Source: a virus
Strand: one strand, 5' to 3'
IMG/VR virus record: IMGVR_UViG_3300014501_000025
Coordinates: 1 to 52,300 of that record
Length of the DNA: 52,300 nt
Part shown: positions 33,300 through 41,008 of the stretch, piece by piece
Layout: every line of letters starts with the position of its first letter
How positions within the stretch are numbered: the first letter of the stretch is position 1
Notes under the pieces: model-generated
Databases searched by the model: none
What the model was told of the DNA's origin: nothing
The model's input: only the letters and a program-made list of their open reading frames with translations
Program-made: the position numbers and the translations under genes

Positions 33300-33803
33300 C
33301 TAGACGGCGGCGGCGTAGACGTTGGTGGGCGCGAGCGCGACCTGGACGCGGACGCCGGCGCCGCCGGCGATCGTTTCCGGCGCCGGGGTGGCCTGGTTGG
33401 GCCGGGGCGTGGTCGCGACGGGCGGCAGCGTGTAGCCGACGACGTGGTTGCTCGTTCCCTGGCTGGTGATCGTCTGGGCATCGGCGGTGCCGGTGACCGG
33501 GGTGAACCAGCCGTAGGTGTCGCCGCTGGTGGTGTTCATCCACACCGTCCCGCGGACGAGCACGAGCACGCCGACCTGGTCGGCATCCCCGGGGTAGATC
33601 AGGTTGGCGTTGGACTGCAGCGCCATCCCCAGGAAGTTGGTCGTGGACACCTGCGACGCTGCCGTGATCGGGGTGCACGTGAAGTTCGTGCCGTCCCAGT
33701 AGAGAAGGTCGCCGGCGTTGACCGTGAGGTTGGTCGTGACGGGCAGCTGGACGCGCGACTGGTTGCGGTTCAGGCCGTCAACGTTGTTCTGAGCGCTTGA
33801 CAT
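33300..33803 (-). CDS. Capsid decoration protein (DUF2190-like)
   Basis: A 167-residue, beta-rich protein with no signal peptide. The core has VTTNLTVNAGDLLYWDG, STTNFLGMALQSNANLIYPG, then QVGVLVLVRGTVWMNTTSG. A small strand protein that includes a LGMA-x-x motif and a VRGTVW strand is typical of DUF2190-type decoration proteins. It lies between protease-scaffold and capsid, as decoration genes commonly do. It should bind on the capsid outside. Confidence 0.65.
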   Translation of the reverse strand: MSSAQNNVDGLNRNQSRVQLPVTTNLTVNAGDLLYWDGTNFTCTPITAASQVSTTNFLGMALQSNANLIYPGDADQVGVLVLVRGTVWMNTTSGDTYGWFTPVTGTADAQTITSQGTSNHVVGYTLPPVATTPRPNQATPAPETIAGGAGVRVQVALAPTNVYAAAV

Positions 33804-33837
33804 GAGTCAGTGGTCTCCTTGCGTGGCTTCGCGCGCC

Positions 33838-34452
33838 CTAGGCGGCGAGCTCGTCTCGGTCGATGCCCATGGCGCCGAGCAGGCCGCCGGTGGCCGCGGG
33901 AGCCGGGGCTTCCGGCAGGCGCGGGCCGGCACCCTCGACGCCGTAGGACTCGCGGAACTCCGCGAAGATCGACTCGCGCTCGTCCATCCGGCGCTGCACG
34001 AGGCTCTTCATCGAGCCCTCGTCGCCGACGGCGACCACGTCATCGAACCACGCGATGGCGCTCTTCTCGGGCACCTTCGCCTCACGCAGGACCTTGCTGG
34101 CGAGCTTCGCGGCGTCGTTGGCCGCGAGCTTGTTCTCAGCCTCGGTGCGAGCGGTCTTGTGCTCGTCACGCTCCCGGACGGTCTCCTGGAGCTTGGTCTG
34201 GGTGGTGGCCAGTTCTGCGGCGAGCTCGTCGGCCTTACCGTCGCCCGCGGCGACGATCTTCTCGACGATCTTCTCCTGGATCTTGACCTCCGGGGCGGGG
34301 ACCTCGAGCGTAACGTCGGCGCATTCGCGCAGGACGGTCATGCCTTCGTCGATGAGCGTGCCGGCCTTCTCGTCCTCGTCCTTCAGACCCGCGGCCTCGG
34401 TGAGCTTGCCGAGGGCGGCCTTGACCTTCTCCTGCAGCTGAGCAGGTTTCAT
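33838..34452 (-). CDS. Scaffold protein from internal start (nested in protease gene)
   Basis: The ATG at 34452 has an AAGGAGG site 6 bases upstream, inside the protease gene and in the same frame. It yields 204 residues, mainly helical with coiled coil: MKPAQLQEKVKAALGKL, EKIVEKIVAAGDGKADELAA, TKLQETVRERDEHKTARTEA. The C-terminus ends LLGAMGIDRDELAA. Nested scaffolds of this kind exist in lambda (Nu3 in C) and many siphophages. It would build the procapsid and be removed by the protease. Confidence 0.75.
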   Translation of the reverse strand: MKPAQLQEKVKAALGKLTEAAGLKDEDEKAGTLIDEGMTVLRECADVTLEVPAPEVKIQEKIVEKIVAAGDGKADELAAELATTQTKLQETVRERDEHKTARTEAENKLAANDAAKLASKVLREAKVPEKSAIAWFDDVVAVGDEGSMKSLVQRRMDERESIFAEFRESYGVEGAGPRLPEAPAPAATGGLLGAMGIDRDELAA

Positions 34453-35364
34453 GTGAGCCTCCTTGGAGGTCTCCGGCCGCCGGTCGGCAGTGCCGGTGTC
34501 GCGCCACGCTTCCTGCAGATGGCGGTGGAACTGACCGCCTGCGCCGGCTCGGGTGACGATGTCCGCCGAGCCGAGGTGCGTGACTTCGCGGACCATGTTG
34601 TAGGTCCGCCCGTTGACGTTTTTCTGGTCGGGTGCGTGGCCGTACCCGTCGATGCTGATCCCGATCAGCGGGCGCCCGGGAACCGATCCGAGCGCTGACT
34701 CGATGAGCGATCTGACCCACTCGTAGCCGGGCCCGTTGACGGGCACGAACTTGGCACGAACCTCGGCGGGGTTCCCGTCGATGAACCGTGCCTCGCGGAA
34801 GTGGCCGACGAGCTGACGCACATCTCGTTCGGGGCGATCGCGCTCTTCGCTGGCGGTGGGGTGGTTCGCGTACGCCTGGAGGCCTTCGAACAGGCCGCCC
34901 TTGACGGCGGCCTGGAGGGCCTGCTTGGTGTAGTAGTTGCTGTCCGAGGGGTTGCCGGGTCCCTCGCGCACGACGGTTGCCTCGTAGGTGCCGCCGGTCT
35001 TGGTGACCTTCGCTTCGCGCAGCAGGATCCGGCCGAGCGCGATCGCGTCAGGGGCGGCGCTTTCGCGGGTGCTGGCGCTGGGCATCGTGAGGCCGTGCTT
35101 TTTGACCTGCTTGCGGATGTGAGCGACGACGGACGCCTCGTCGGCGGTCCCGTTGTTCCGCAGCTTCCACGCCTTATCGGCCTCGGCCTGGTCGCGGATC
35201 GGGTACTTGCCGCCTGCCATCGTGTCGTCGTTCTCTTCGGCGGACTTGCGGCTGGCGGCGCTGACGCTCTCTTCGATCTCGGTGTCGTCACCGCCGCGCT
35301 GGAGCTGCGGTTCGGCGCTGGCGGATACGGCTTCGCGCAGGCGGCGGAGCAGGCCTGTTGCCAT
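33838..35364 (-). CDS. Head maturation protease fused in frame to scaffold
   Basis: A 508-residue protein. An N-terminal charged region (1-105) includes MAGGKYPIRDQAEADKAW. The protease domain spans about 110-280, with the His in LQAYANHPT (H168) and the Ser in LIGISIDG (S237). Between them lie a VGHFREARFIDG strand and a segment with SLIESALGSVPGRP. It ends ADIVTRAGAGGQF. The nested scaffold begins at residue 305. The whole is a self-cleaving assembly enzyme that trims capsid subunits. Order next to portal and capsid supports the call. Confidence 0.8.
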   Translation of the reverse strand: MATGLLRRLREAVSASAEPQLQRGGDDTEIEESVSAASRKSAEENDDTMAGGKYPIRDQAEADKAWKLRNNGTADEASVVAHIRKQVKKHGLTMPSASTRESAAPDAIALGRILLREAKVTKTGGTYEATVVREGPGNPSDSNYYTKQALQAAVKGGLFEGLQAYANHPTASEERDRPERDVRQLVGHFREARFIDGNPAEVRAKFVPVNGPGYEWVRSLIESALGSVPGRPLIGISIDGYGHAPDQKNVNGRTYNMVREVTHLGSADIVTRAGAGGQFHRHLQEAWRDTGTADRRPETSKEAHMKPAQLQEKVKAALGKLTEAAGLKDEDEKAGTLIDEGMTVLRECADVTLEVPAPEVKIQEKIVEKIVAAGDGKADELAAELATTQTKLQETVRERDEHKTARTEAENKLAANDAAKLASKVLREAKVPEKSAIAWFDDVVAVGDEGSMKSLVQRRMDERESIFAEFRESYGVEGAGPRLPEAPAPAATGGLLGAMGIDRDELAA

Positions 35365-35409
35365 GGGTTGCCTCCTTGTGCGGGCGCGATCGCGCAGCCC
35401 GGTGAAGTG

Positions 35410-35607
35410 TCAGTCGGCTAGCCGCCGGCCGCGGGGATAGTCGGTCGTGTAGAAGCCCCGGCCTTTGAACCCGATGCCACGCAGCCGGTACAGCCGCTGA
35501 GCGGGCTTGCCGCACGTGTCGCATGTCGCGTCACGAGTGGCGTCGTCAGGGTCGCGGCGAATGTCGGTCTCGTGGCCAGCGTCGCACCGGAACGTGTAGA
35601 CCGGCAT
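35410..35607 (-). CDS. FmdB-like zinc-ribbon protein
   Basis: A 65-residue protein with Cys8 and His12 in FRCDAGHE and the second pair CDTC at 29-32, forming a zinc ribbon. The tail GIGFKGRGFYTTDYPRG (about 44-60) is the hallmark of FmdB-type small regulators. The group is widespread in actinobacterial phages, but its job is unknown. The ATG is 3 bases after the stop of the gene 35610-35867. Confidence 0.75.
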   Translation of the reverse strand: MPVYTFRCDAGHETDIRRDPDDATRDATCDTCGKPAQRLYRLRGIGFKGRGFYTTDYPRGRRLAD

Positions 35608-35609
35608 GC

Positions 35610-35867
35610 TCAGTCTTCGTCCTCGCTGGCGGGTTGCTGGCGAAGGACCGCTCGAGCGGCATCCACGGAGTCCATCGCCTCGCCGAGCAGCGCGGAGAGC
35701 ACCCACGGGCGGTCGTCGGTACACAGCGCGAACAGGCGCCCGTGGACTGGCGAGTCGATCTCAACGACTACGGCCGCGGTCCGGACGGTGTACTCCTCGC
35801 CGAAGCTGTCGATCTGGTCCATCACGCGGGCGGTCAGCTCGCCGAGCGGGGTCGTGTCAATGCTCAC
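35610..35867 (-). CDS. 85-residue hypothetical protein
   Basis: The start is a GTG that overlaps the upstream stop (GTGA). It has a strand (RTAAVVVEIDSPVHGRLFAL), then a helical end with LLGEAMDSVDAARAVLRQQ, and an acidic tail SEDED. It is part of a run of small coupled genes (35410-37119) between the Mu F-like head protein and the protease. The function is unknown. Confidence 0.5.
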   Translation of the reverse strand: MSIDTTPLGELTARVMDQIDSFGEEYTVRTAAVVVEIDSPVHGRLFALCTDDRPWVLSALLGEAMDSVDAARAVLRQQPASEDED

Positions 35868-36103
35868 TGCCGCTCCAATGGGTACTCCACGTAGGTGACG
35901 CCCTTGATGAACTTCGCGTCGCCGAGGCGCACCTGGTCGCGCGGGATCCCGTTGGCGTCGCACCAGCGGTCCATCCCGTCGACGATGTCCTGGGCGCCGC
36001 GGAGAACGTTGGGGAGCAGCAGCAGGTCGGCGAGGCGTTTGGTGCGCGCCCAGAGCCACCCAAACTCGTGCCTGACCTCGCGGCCGACGGTGACGCGGCT
36101 CAT
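35864..36103 (-). CDS. 79-residue hypothetical protein
   Basis: It starts at the ATG overlapping the previous stop (ATGA). Helical with LWARTKRLADLLLLPNVLRG and AQDIVDGMDRWCDANGI, then a strand (GVTYVEYPLERQ). There is a single Cys and no recognised family. Being tightly coupled to both neighbours, it is likely a real gene. Confidence 0.5.
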   Translation of the reverse strand: MSRVTVGREVRHEFGWLWARTKRLADLLLLPNVLRGAQDIVDGMDRWCDANGIPRDQVRLGDAKFIKGVTYVEYPLERQ

Positions 36104-36468
36104 GCTCCACCTCGCAGCCCAGCACGGATCGCGTCTTGAGCTAGGAAGCAATGCTCGCTGTGCTGGACGTACGCAACCTCGCCGGGCGCATCGACATTCG
36201 GCAGCGGCCATGTCATTGATGCGAGCACACTCTCCCACGCCTCGCGGGGCAACTGGATTCGCACCTCGTCGCGGGGCGGCCGCTCGGGGTCTGTGAGTTG
36301 CGCGATCGCGTATCCCCACTCGGCGTTGGTCAGGTGCGCCTCGGGAGCTTCGTTGCAGAGGCCGCAGAAACCGAGGAACGCGCCACGGCTGACGGGACAC
36401 CGCCGCTGACCGACGATCTCGTTGAGTCGATCACGAGCATCCCAGCTGTCCGGTCGTTGCGCGCTCAT
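36100..36468 (-). CDS. 122-residue protein with Cys-rich segment
   Basis: The ATG overlaps the previous stop (ATGA). It carries RRCPVSRGAFLGFCGLCNE (about 22-40), with Cys at about 24, 35 and 38, and a late C in HSEHCFLAQD that may bind metal. The rest is mixed. No family is known. It belongs to the coupled chain of small genes in front of the protease. Confidence 0.5.
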   Translation of the reverse strand: MSAQRPDSWDARDRLNEIVGQRRCPVSRGAFLGFCGLCNEAPEAHLTNAEWGYAIAQLTDPERPPRDEVRIQLPREAWESVLASMTWPLPNVDAPGEVAYVQHSEHCFLAQDAIRAGLRGGA

Positions 36469-36707
36469 CCGGTGATCCTCTGCACGATCCGGCCGTCATG
36501 CACCGTGGTGTCCACTCGGACGCGGTGCGGGCGGGTGCCGGTCTGGTAGCAGAAGAAGTCGACGGCGCGAAGGTAGGTCTGCACCGCGAGGGCGTAGTTG
36601 TGCATCCGCGTGAGCTTCGCGGCGAGCCGCGGCGCGATCTGCCAGGCAGCACCGAGGGCGTTCGGGACCTCGTACTCGATGCGCGTGCTGCCAGCGTGCT
36701 CAGGCAT
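36465..36707 (-). CDS. 80-residue hypothetical protein
   Basis: The ATG directly follows the previous stop. It has a middle helix (AAWQIAPRLAAKLTRMHNYA) and strands at the end (HRVRVDTTVHDGRIVQRITG). There is no clear domain. The stop overlaps the next start (ATGA). Confidence 0.5.
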   Translation of the reverse strand: MPEHAGSTRIEYEVPNALGAAWQIAPRLAAKLTRMHNYALAVQTYLRAVDFFCYQTGTRPHRVRVDTTVHDGRIVQRITG

Positions 36708-36926
36708 CTAGTCCTCGCCTTCCCACAGCTGCGGCTCGCGCTCGACGGGCTCGGGGGCGAGCACACGGGAGAAGCCGAACGGGACCGGGCGAGCGTCGGG
36801 GGGGGGCTCCTTGTCCTCGGCGGGCTCGATGACGCTGATGTACCGCGGGCCCGACGCCGGGTTGTTCCAGCGGTGCCAGCGCCACTCGTCGCCGTTCCAG
36901 CGGGATCCTGCGGTCGGCTCAGGCAT
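36708..36926 (-). CDS. 72-residue Trp-rich hypothetical protein
   Basis: Start at the ATG at 36926, 8 bases inside the preceding gene. The first 25 residues are rich in Trp (SRWNGDEWRWHRWNNPASG). The rest is an acidic Pro-rich tail (EDKEPPPDARPVPFGFSR, then EPQLWEGED). The high Trp content suggests a folded mini-domain. The function is unknown. Confidence 0.5.
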   Translation of the reverse strand: MPEPTAGSRWNGDEWRWHRWNNPASGPRYISVIEPAEDKEPPPDARPVPFGFSRVLAPEPVEREPQLWEGED

Positions 36927-37119
36927 TGCGCATCGCCGCGGTGAGGAGCATGCCGAAGTATGCGACGGCCATCTGCTCAGCCACATCGGCCGTGTATCCG
37001 CCGTCGAGCAGGCCCTGGCGGAACTCGACGAGGGTCGAGGCGAGGTCCTTTGCTGCCGCACGCATCTGGTCAAAGCCGGCGGTGATCGCAGCGAGCGTCT
37101 CTTCGGGCGTGGGGTCCAT
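36919..37119 (-). CDS. 66-residue helical protein
   Basis: The chosen ATG at 37119 has a GGAGG site 7 bases upstream, better than the earlier in-frame start at 37191. It is entirely helical (PEETLAAITAGFDQMRAAAK, LASTLVEFRQGLLDGG, then VAEQMAVAYFGMLLTAAMRN). It may be a small helical scaffolding-type or phage-specific adaptor protein. No family is assigned. Confidence 0.5.
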   Translation of the reverse strand: MDPTPEETLAAITAGFDQMRAAAKDLASTLVEFRQGLLDGGYTADVAEQMAVAYFGMLLTAAMRNA

Positions 37120-37156
37120 GTACAGCCTCCATTGAGTCGAGGGGGTGGAGGAAAAA

Positions 37157-37804
37157 TCAGGCGGCGACGAGCACTGGCTGGCGGTTCCCAACGCGGGACA
37201 CCACCTGGTGCTGCAACGCCGTCAACGGCACCGGCACTGCGGCGACAGCCCGGATTGAGCACTTACAGCCGACGTTGCACTCGGTGGCGCCTTCGCCCGG
37301 GAGTGTCGGCCACATCGCCAGTGGCATCGGCGGCAGGCCCGCGAGGGCGGGGCAGTCGTCGCAGTGGTGAGCGCCATCATCGAGCGTCCATTCGAGCAGC
37401 AGCCCGTCAGCGTCGGCGGCCTGGGCGTACCCGTGCTGTTCACCCGACCATGCGGCTGACACGCCACCGGCGACACGGTGGGTGTTCGCGGCGATGAACG
37501 AGCGGATCGCGAGGATGATCGCCGCGTCGATCGTCGCCGACACGGCGAGCTGCTCGGCGGTCGGGACGATCACGGCGAGCTGCGCACCCATGCTCGCCAA
37601 GCTGGCCAGCGCCGGGGCGAGCGCGCGTTGCATCGGGATGACGGGCGGCGTGGTGGGCTGTGGCTGGGTGACGCGGTTGGCGGGCGGAGTGGCTGTCTGG
37701 GACTGGTAGTTGCGAACCCCGGCCTTCCACGCCTTCACGTACGTCGCTTTCAGGATCTGGGCCTGGCGTTTCTGCCATGCCGCGGACGCCTGCTGCGGAG
37801 TCAC
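37157..37804 (-). CDS. Minor head protein (Mu gpF-like)
   Basis: The start is a GTG overlapping the previous stop (GTGA), giving 215 residues. Helices with QKRQAQILKATYVKAWKAGV open the protein. Later VIVPTAEQLAVSATIDAAII leads to the characteristic metal-like motif DDGAHHCDDCPALAGLPPM (about residues 142-160) and TECNVGCKCSIRAV (about 175-188). Cys/His clusters of this form are typical of Mu gpF/phage head-morphogenesis proteins that sit under the portal. Order after the portal supports the call. Confidence 0.75.
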   Translation of the reverse strand: MTPQQASAAWQKRQAQILKATYVKAWKAGVRNYQSQTATPPANRVTQPQPTTPPVIPMQRALAPALASLASMGAQLAVIVPTAEQLAVSATIDAAIILAIRSFIAANTHRVAGGVSAAWSGEQHGYAQAADADGLLLEWTLDDGAHHCDDCPALAGLPPMPLAMWPTLPGEGATECNVGCKCSIRAVAAVPVPLTALQHQVVSRVGNRQPVLVAA

Positions 37805-38022
37805 CGTCGAGGGCCGCCGCGCCCGGGCTTTTTCGCGCGTGGGCTGACCTGCCGGTCATACGCCTGCTCGCGTTTCACGCCGTCGAGCTGGGTGGCGAGC
37901 TCGGACAGGCGCGTGGGGTCGTTCGTGCGGTCCATCTGCGCTTCGATGTCGCGGGCGAGGAACCGGAGCTGTCGGCGCTCCTCGGCAGTGTTCAGGTGCC
38001 CCGGCTGAAGCTTGCAGGCGAT
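37801..38022 (-). CDS. 73-residue helical protein with unusual start
   Basis: A GGGGGAGG site directly follows the portal stop, but no ATG, GTG or TTG lies at the right distance. The best-spaced in-frame codon is ATC at 38022, and a CTG is available further on. The product is helical and charged (LNTAEERRQLRFLARDIEAQ, MDRTNDPTRLSELATQLDGV) with a basic end (PRAKKPGRGGPRR). The stop overlaps the head-protein start (GTGA). It may be a small portal-linked protein with a non-standard start. Confidence 0.4.
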   Translation of the reverse strand: MACKLQPGHLNTAEERRQLRFLARDIEAQMDRTNDPTRLSELATQLDGVKREQAYDRQVSPRAKKPGRGGPRR

Positions 38023-38035
38023 GACGGCCTCCCCC

Positions 38036-40075
38036 TTAGCTGGCGATGTCGGCGAGGAGCCGCTTGAGGTTCTCCGCGGTCTGGCGGGTGAACTCGTCGG
38101 CGTGCTCGGTGAACGCGGGGTCGTCCGGGGTGCGGCGCAGATGACCGTCGGCGGCCTCGCGGGTCTGCCGGGCGATGTTCGCCCTGCCGACCTTCGACGC
38201 GGGATTCTTCTCGCCGGCCTGACCATCGGGCGCAGCAGCAGCACCGGCACCAGGAGCACCGCCGCCGGGTCCCGCGGCGCCGGGGGGGCCGCCGATGAGC
38301 ATCCCCATCGGCTCGTCGTCCCCGACCTGCGCTTTCGTGGGGTCGAGCTTCGGGACCTGCCGGTTCGTGGCACGGATCACTGGCCGGCGGATCTTCCCGC
38401 CACGCGCCGGCTTGTCGTTCCCCATCTCGTCCTTACCGTCGGTCTCGTCCGCGTCGGCGAACTCCTCGATGATCGCTTCCTGCTCCTCATCGAAGTCGTA
38501 CTCCGTGAGATCCAGCTCCGCGGCAGCGGCGGTCGCCGCGGTGCGCCGGCTGATGTACCCGTCAGCCTCCGCCTGCTCGAGCATGTCGAGCTTCTGCGCG
38601 CTGTCCTCCGATGCGATCTCCGGGAAGATGAACTCCCGGTCGACCTCCCCGTTGATACCCGCGGCTTCCATGACGCGGTCGAACATCTGGTGCAGCAGCT
38701 CATCGCCGATGTCCTGACGCTCCTCGAACGTCTGGATCGACGGCTCGGTGGTCGTTGACGCGGTCGCCTGCGTCGTCCCAGAACCGCCGGCGGGCGACAG
38801 GCCGAGGTAGGCGCGGGCGATGCCGGTCCCGGCGCTGATCCCGTCGACCAGCTCGTCATAGGTGAAGTCGGTGCGGACCTCGCGCCCTGACGTGTACTGG
38901 AACGGCTCGATGTCCGTCGAGTCGTTCATTCCGATGATCGATCCTGGCTGTGGCGGCTGTCCGCCCGGGAAGATCTGGTTCACCACGCGGGCGATATCCG
39001 CCGCGGTGCCCTTCGCCTTCACGACCGCCATCACGCGGTTGCCGATGTCGGACTGCACGACCTTGCTGGTCATCAGGTCCCGCAGCCGCTTGAGGTCACC
39101 GAGCGCGGGGAACAGGTCCGATCGGCCGCGGGCCTCGCCGGACACGTCGTTGATCTTCCAGTGGTCGATCTCGCCCGCGTCGATCTGACGGATGATGTAT
39201 CTGGTCACTCCGGTCGGCGTGGGGCCCTGCGGCGCGAGGTTCGCTGCTGGCGGGCTGAACAGCTCCATCCGGGTCTGGAACTGCTGGTGATAGAAGAAGA
39301 CCGTCTCCAGGTCCTCCTGGTCGGTCACGATCTCATAGATCGTCGCCGGGTCCAGCTGCCGGACCAGCAGCAGCCGCGGATCGTTCCGCGGCGCAGGGAA
39401 GTAGCGCAGGAACTGCTCGCCGAACACGCTGAGGTCATAGAAGATCGATCGCAGCCGGCGGCGCATCCGGTTGCCGTTCCAGAACGCCTCCCACGCTTCG
39501 CGCGCCTTGTCGTTCTCGATCCGCCACCGGACGCCACGGCCGAGCGGGAACTGCACCATCGCTCGGCACGCACGCTTCCCGATCCCCGAATGCGTTGACG
39601 CTTCAAAGCACTTCGCGGATGACGCCCAGTAGTCAGCCCAGTACTGCTGGCGGGTGGCCGGCCCGGGGATCATCGGCACGTAGTTGCTGGTCAGCGGCCC
39701 CTCCGGGGTGCCGTAGGCTCCCCAGCCGCCCATCGCGAACGAGTCGCTCTCCTGCAGCTTGGGGTGCTCACGCAGGACCGATTCCCGCAGCCGGGTGTAT
39801 CGCCGGTCGAGCTGAGCGCCGTTCATCCGGCGGGTGACGCGTGATCCCCGCAGCCGGCCGTTACGCTCGAACTGGCCCTCCCAGATGCGAGCGTCGATCT
39901 GGGCGCGCGGGTCGGCGAGGATCGGCGCGAGCGGCCGGTCGGGGCACGCGATCGCGGGGACGACCTGTCCGTCCTCGTTGAGCTTGAGTCCGTAGGCGTC
40001 GAGCTCGGGCACGTAGGGCGGCGGGCTGACGACCTTCGCGGTGGGGCGTTCGCGCTTGGGAGTGCTGGCGGGCAT
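38036..40075 (-). CDS. Portal protein
   Basis: A 679-residue protein. The N-terminus holds LNEDGQVVPAIACPD. The body is typical of siphophage portals: HSGIGKRACRAMVQFPLGRG (about 162-181), MRRRLRSIFYDLSVFGEQFL (about 204-223), RQLDPATIYEIVTDQ and the helix KRLRDLMTSKVVQSDIGNR. The helical stem is followed by a C-terminal Gly/Pro/Ala-rich wing (GPPGAAGPGGGAPGAGA). It forms the twelve-subunit ring that anchors DNA packaging. It overlaps the small upstream gene by TGATG. Confidence 0.85.
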   Translation of the reverse strand: MPASTPKRERPTAKVVSPPPYVPELDAYGLKLNEDGQVVPAIACPDRPLAPILADPRAQIDARIWEGQFERNGRLRGSRVTRRMNGAQLDRRYTRLRESVLREHPKLQESDSFAMGGWGAYGTPEGPLTSNYVPMIPGPATRQQYWADYWASSAKCFEASTHSGIGKRACRAMVQFPLGRGVRWRIENDKAREAWEAFWNGNRMRRRLRSIFYDLSVFGEQFLRYFPAPRNDPRLLLVRQLDPATIYEIVTDQEDLETVFFYHQQFQTRMELFSPPAANLAPQGPTPTGVTRYIIRQIDAGEIDHWKINDVSGEARGRSDLFPALGDLKRLRDLMTSKVVQSDIGNRVMAVVKAKGTAADIARVVNQIFPGGQPPQPGSIIGMNDSTDIEPFQYTSGREVRTDFTYDELVDGISAGTGIARAYLGLSPAGGSGTTQATASTTTEPSIQTFEERQDIGDELLHQMFDRVMEAAGINGEVDREFIFPEIASEDSAQKLDMLEQAEADGYISRRTAATAAAAELDLTEYDFDEEQEAIIEEFADADETDGKDEMGNDKPARGGKIRRPVIRATNRQVPKLDPTKAQVGDDEPMGMLIGGPPGAAGPGGGAPGAGAAAAPDGQAGEKNPASKVGRANIARQTREAADGHLRRTPDDPAFTEHADEFTRQTAENLKRLLADIAS

Positions 40076-40236
40076 CAGCCCTCCTCGGCGATCGCCTGGT
40101 AGATCTGCGGGACCGCGACGGACGGATCAAACGCGGGGTGCGTGCGGCGAAGGAACGGCAGGCACGCGGCGAACAGCACGACTCGCGCGTGGACGAGCAG
40201 CGTCACGGCCCCGACGGTGGCGAGAATGCAGCGCAT
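40075..40236 (-). CDS. 53-residue membrane protein upstream of portal
   Basis: Translated by hand. It begins MRCILATVGAVTLLVHARVV and has a hydrophobic first half (about residues 4-29) followed by a basic short piece and QIYQAIAEEG. A GGGAGG site lies 5 bases before the ATG. The stop overlaps the portal ATG (TGATG). It is a small membrane protein of unknown role. Confidence 0.55.
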   Translation of the reverse strand: MRCILATVGAVTLLVHARVVLFAACLPFLRRTHPAFDPSVAVPQIYQAIAEEG

Positions 40237-40256
40237 CACACCTCCCGTTTCGGCGA

Positions 40257-40367
40257 TCAGTGCGGGGCGGCCTTCGGCGTGGCGGACGCCTTCTCGGCGC
40301 GCTCCAGCGCCTTGCAGTCCAGGTCACCGAGCGTGTACTTGACCTGTCCCTGGGTGACGCGTATCAG
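40257..40367 (-). CDS. 36-residue peptide with possible CTG start
   Basis: The only start in register is CTG at 40367, which overlaps the previous stop (CTGA), as other NTGA couplings in this operon do. The product, LIRVTQGQVKYTLGDLDCKA and so on, has a strand, an acidic turn with Cys and a basic helix (LERAEKASATPKAAPH). It is plausible but weakly supported. Confidence 0.35.
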   Translation of the reverse strand: MIRVTQGQVKYTLGDLDCKALERAEKASATPKAAPH

Positions 40368-40435
40368 ACACGCCCCCGCATCACGGCGAGAACGAGCACG
40401 ACGACCACCACAACCACGAGAATGGTCCAGAGCAT
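40364..40435 (-). CDS. 23-residue single-span membrane peptide
   Basis: The ATG at 40435 has AAGGAGG 5 bases before it. The peptide MLWTILVVVVVVVLVLAVMR is almost entirely hydrophobic with two Arg at the end, so it should insert in the membrane. Small peptides of this type are often missed. The strong ribosome site and coupled stop (CTGA) argue for a real gene. Confidence 0.5.
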   Translation of the reverse strand: MLWTILVVVVVVVLVLAVMRGRV

Positions 40436-40453
40436 CAGGGCCTCCTTGGAGGG

Positions 40454-40639
40454 TTAGGACCTTGGCTGGCGAGCGGGCGCGGTGAACACGTAGCCGCCGA
40501 GCAGGGAGTCGATCGCCCAGCACAGGAGCGCGGCGACGGTCCATGTCGGCCATCCCTGACCAGCGATAGCGGTCGGCACGAGCAGGCAGATCAGCGCGAG
40601 CACGAGCAGGATGACGGCGATGAACAGCAACAGTCTCAT
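40454..40639 (-). CDS. 61-residue membrane protein with two hydrophobic segments
   Basis: An AGAAAGGA site lies 8 bases before the ATG. The segments are LLLFIAVILLVLALICLLVP (about 3-22) and WTVAALLCWAIDSLLGGYVF (about 33-52), with PTAIAGQGWPT between them, and a basic tail. Shape and size resemble small holins. In this region it is one of several membrane proteins. Confidence 0.55.
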   Translation of the reverse strand: MRLLLFIAVILLVLALICLLVPTAIAGQGWPTWTVAALLCWAIDSLLGGYVFTAPARQPRS

Positions 40640-40666
40640 TCGGGGGTCCTTTCTGATGGGGCGCTT

Positions 40667-40867
40667 CTAGAACAGGTGCAGCGATAGGACGAGCGCGGCG
40701 GCGCTGACCAGCGTGATGACGGCGCCACCGAACCACCGGTACGCCTCGCCGCGGGCGTGCCGGTCCTCGGAGCGGGTGGTGCGGCTGACGAAGTCGTCCT
40801 CGAGCCGGCCGACGCGCTGCTCGAGGTCATGGAGCTCGTACCAAACCTCCCGGTCGCTGTCGGCCAT
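40667..40867 (-). CDS. 66-residue coiled-coil and membrane protein
   Basis: An amphipathic N-terminal part (YELHDLEQRVGRLEDDFVSR) of coiled-coil type is followed by a basic stretch, then a C-terminal hydrophobic helix (WFGGAVITLVSAAALVLSLH). This layout, soluble helix plus one C-terminal span, fits small phage spanin-like or membrane-anchoring proteins. No function is assigned. Confidence 0.55.
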   Translation of the reverse strand: MADSDREVWYELHDLEQRVGRLEDDFVSRTTRSEDRHARGEAYRWFGGAVITLVSAAALVLSLHLF

Positions 40868-40870
40868 CGG

Positions 40871-41008
40871 CTAGCGACGGCGCGGACGGTCGCGGCGGTC
40901 GACTTCCGGCCCGCACCACCGACCGCGCCAGAGGTCGCGCCACGTGATCGTCCACGGGCCTACCTCAAGGGCATAGGGGAACGAGTGGGGAAGCCGACGG
41001 AATTTCAT
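40871..41008 (-). CDS. 45-residue Arg/Trp-rich protein
   Basis: Translated by hand: MKFRRLPHSFPYALEVGPWT, then TWRDLWRGRWCGPEVDRRDR and RPRRR. The ATG overlaps the stop of the preceding membrane protein gene (ATGA). It is rich in Arg and Trp with a basic end, so it may bind nucleic acid. There is no other evidence for function. Confidence 0.45.
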   Translation of the reverse strand: MKFRRLPHSFPYALEVGPWTITWRDLWRGRWCGPEVDRRDRPRRR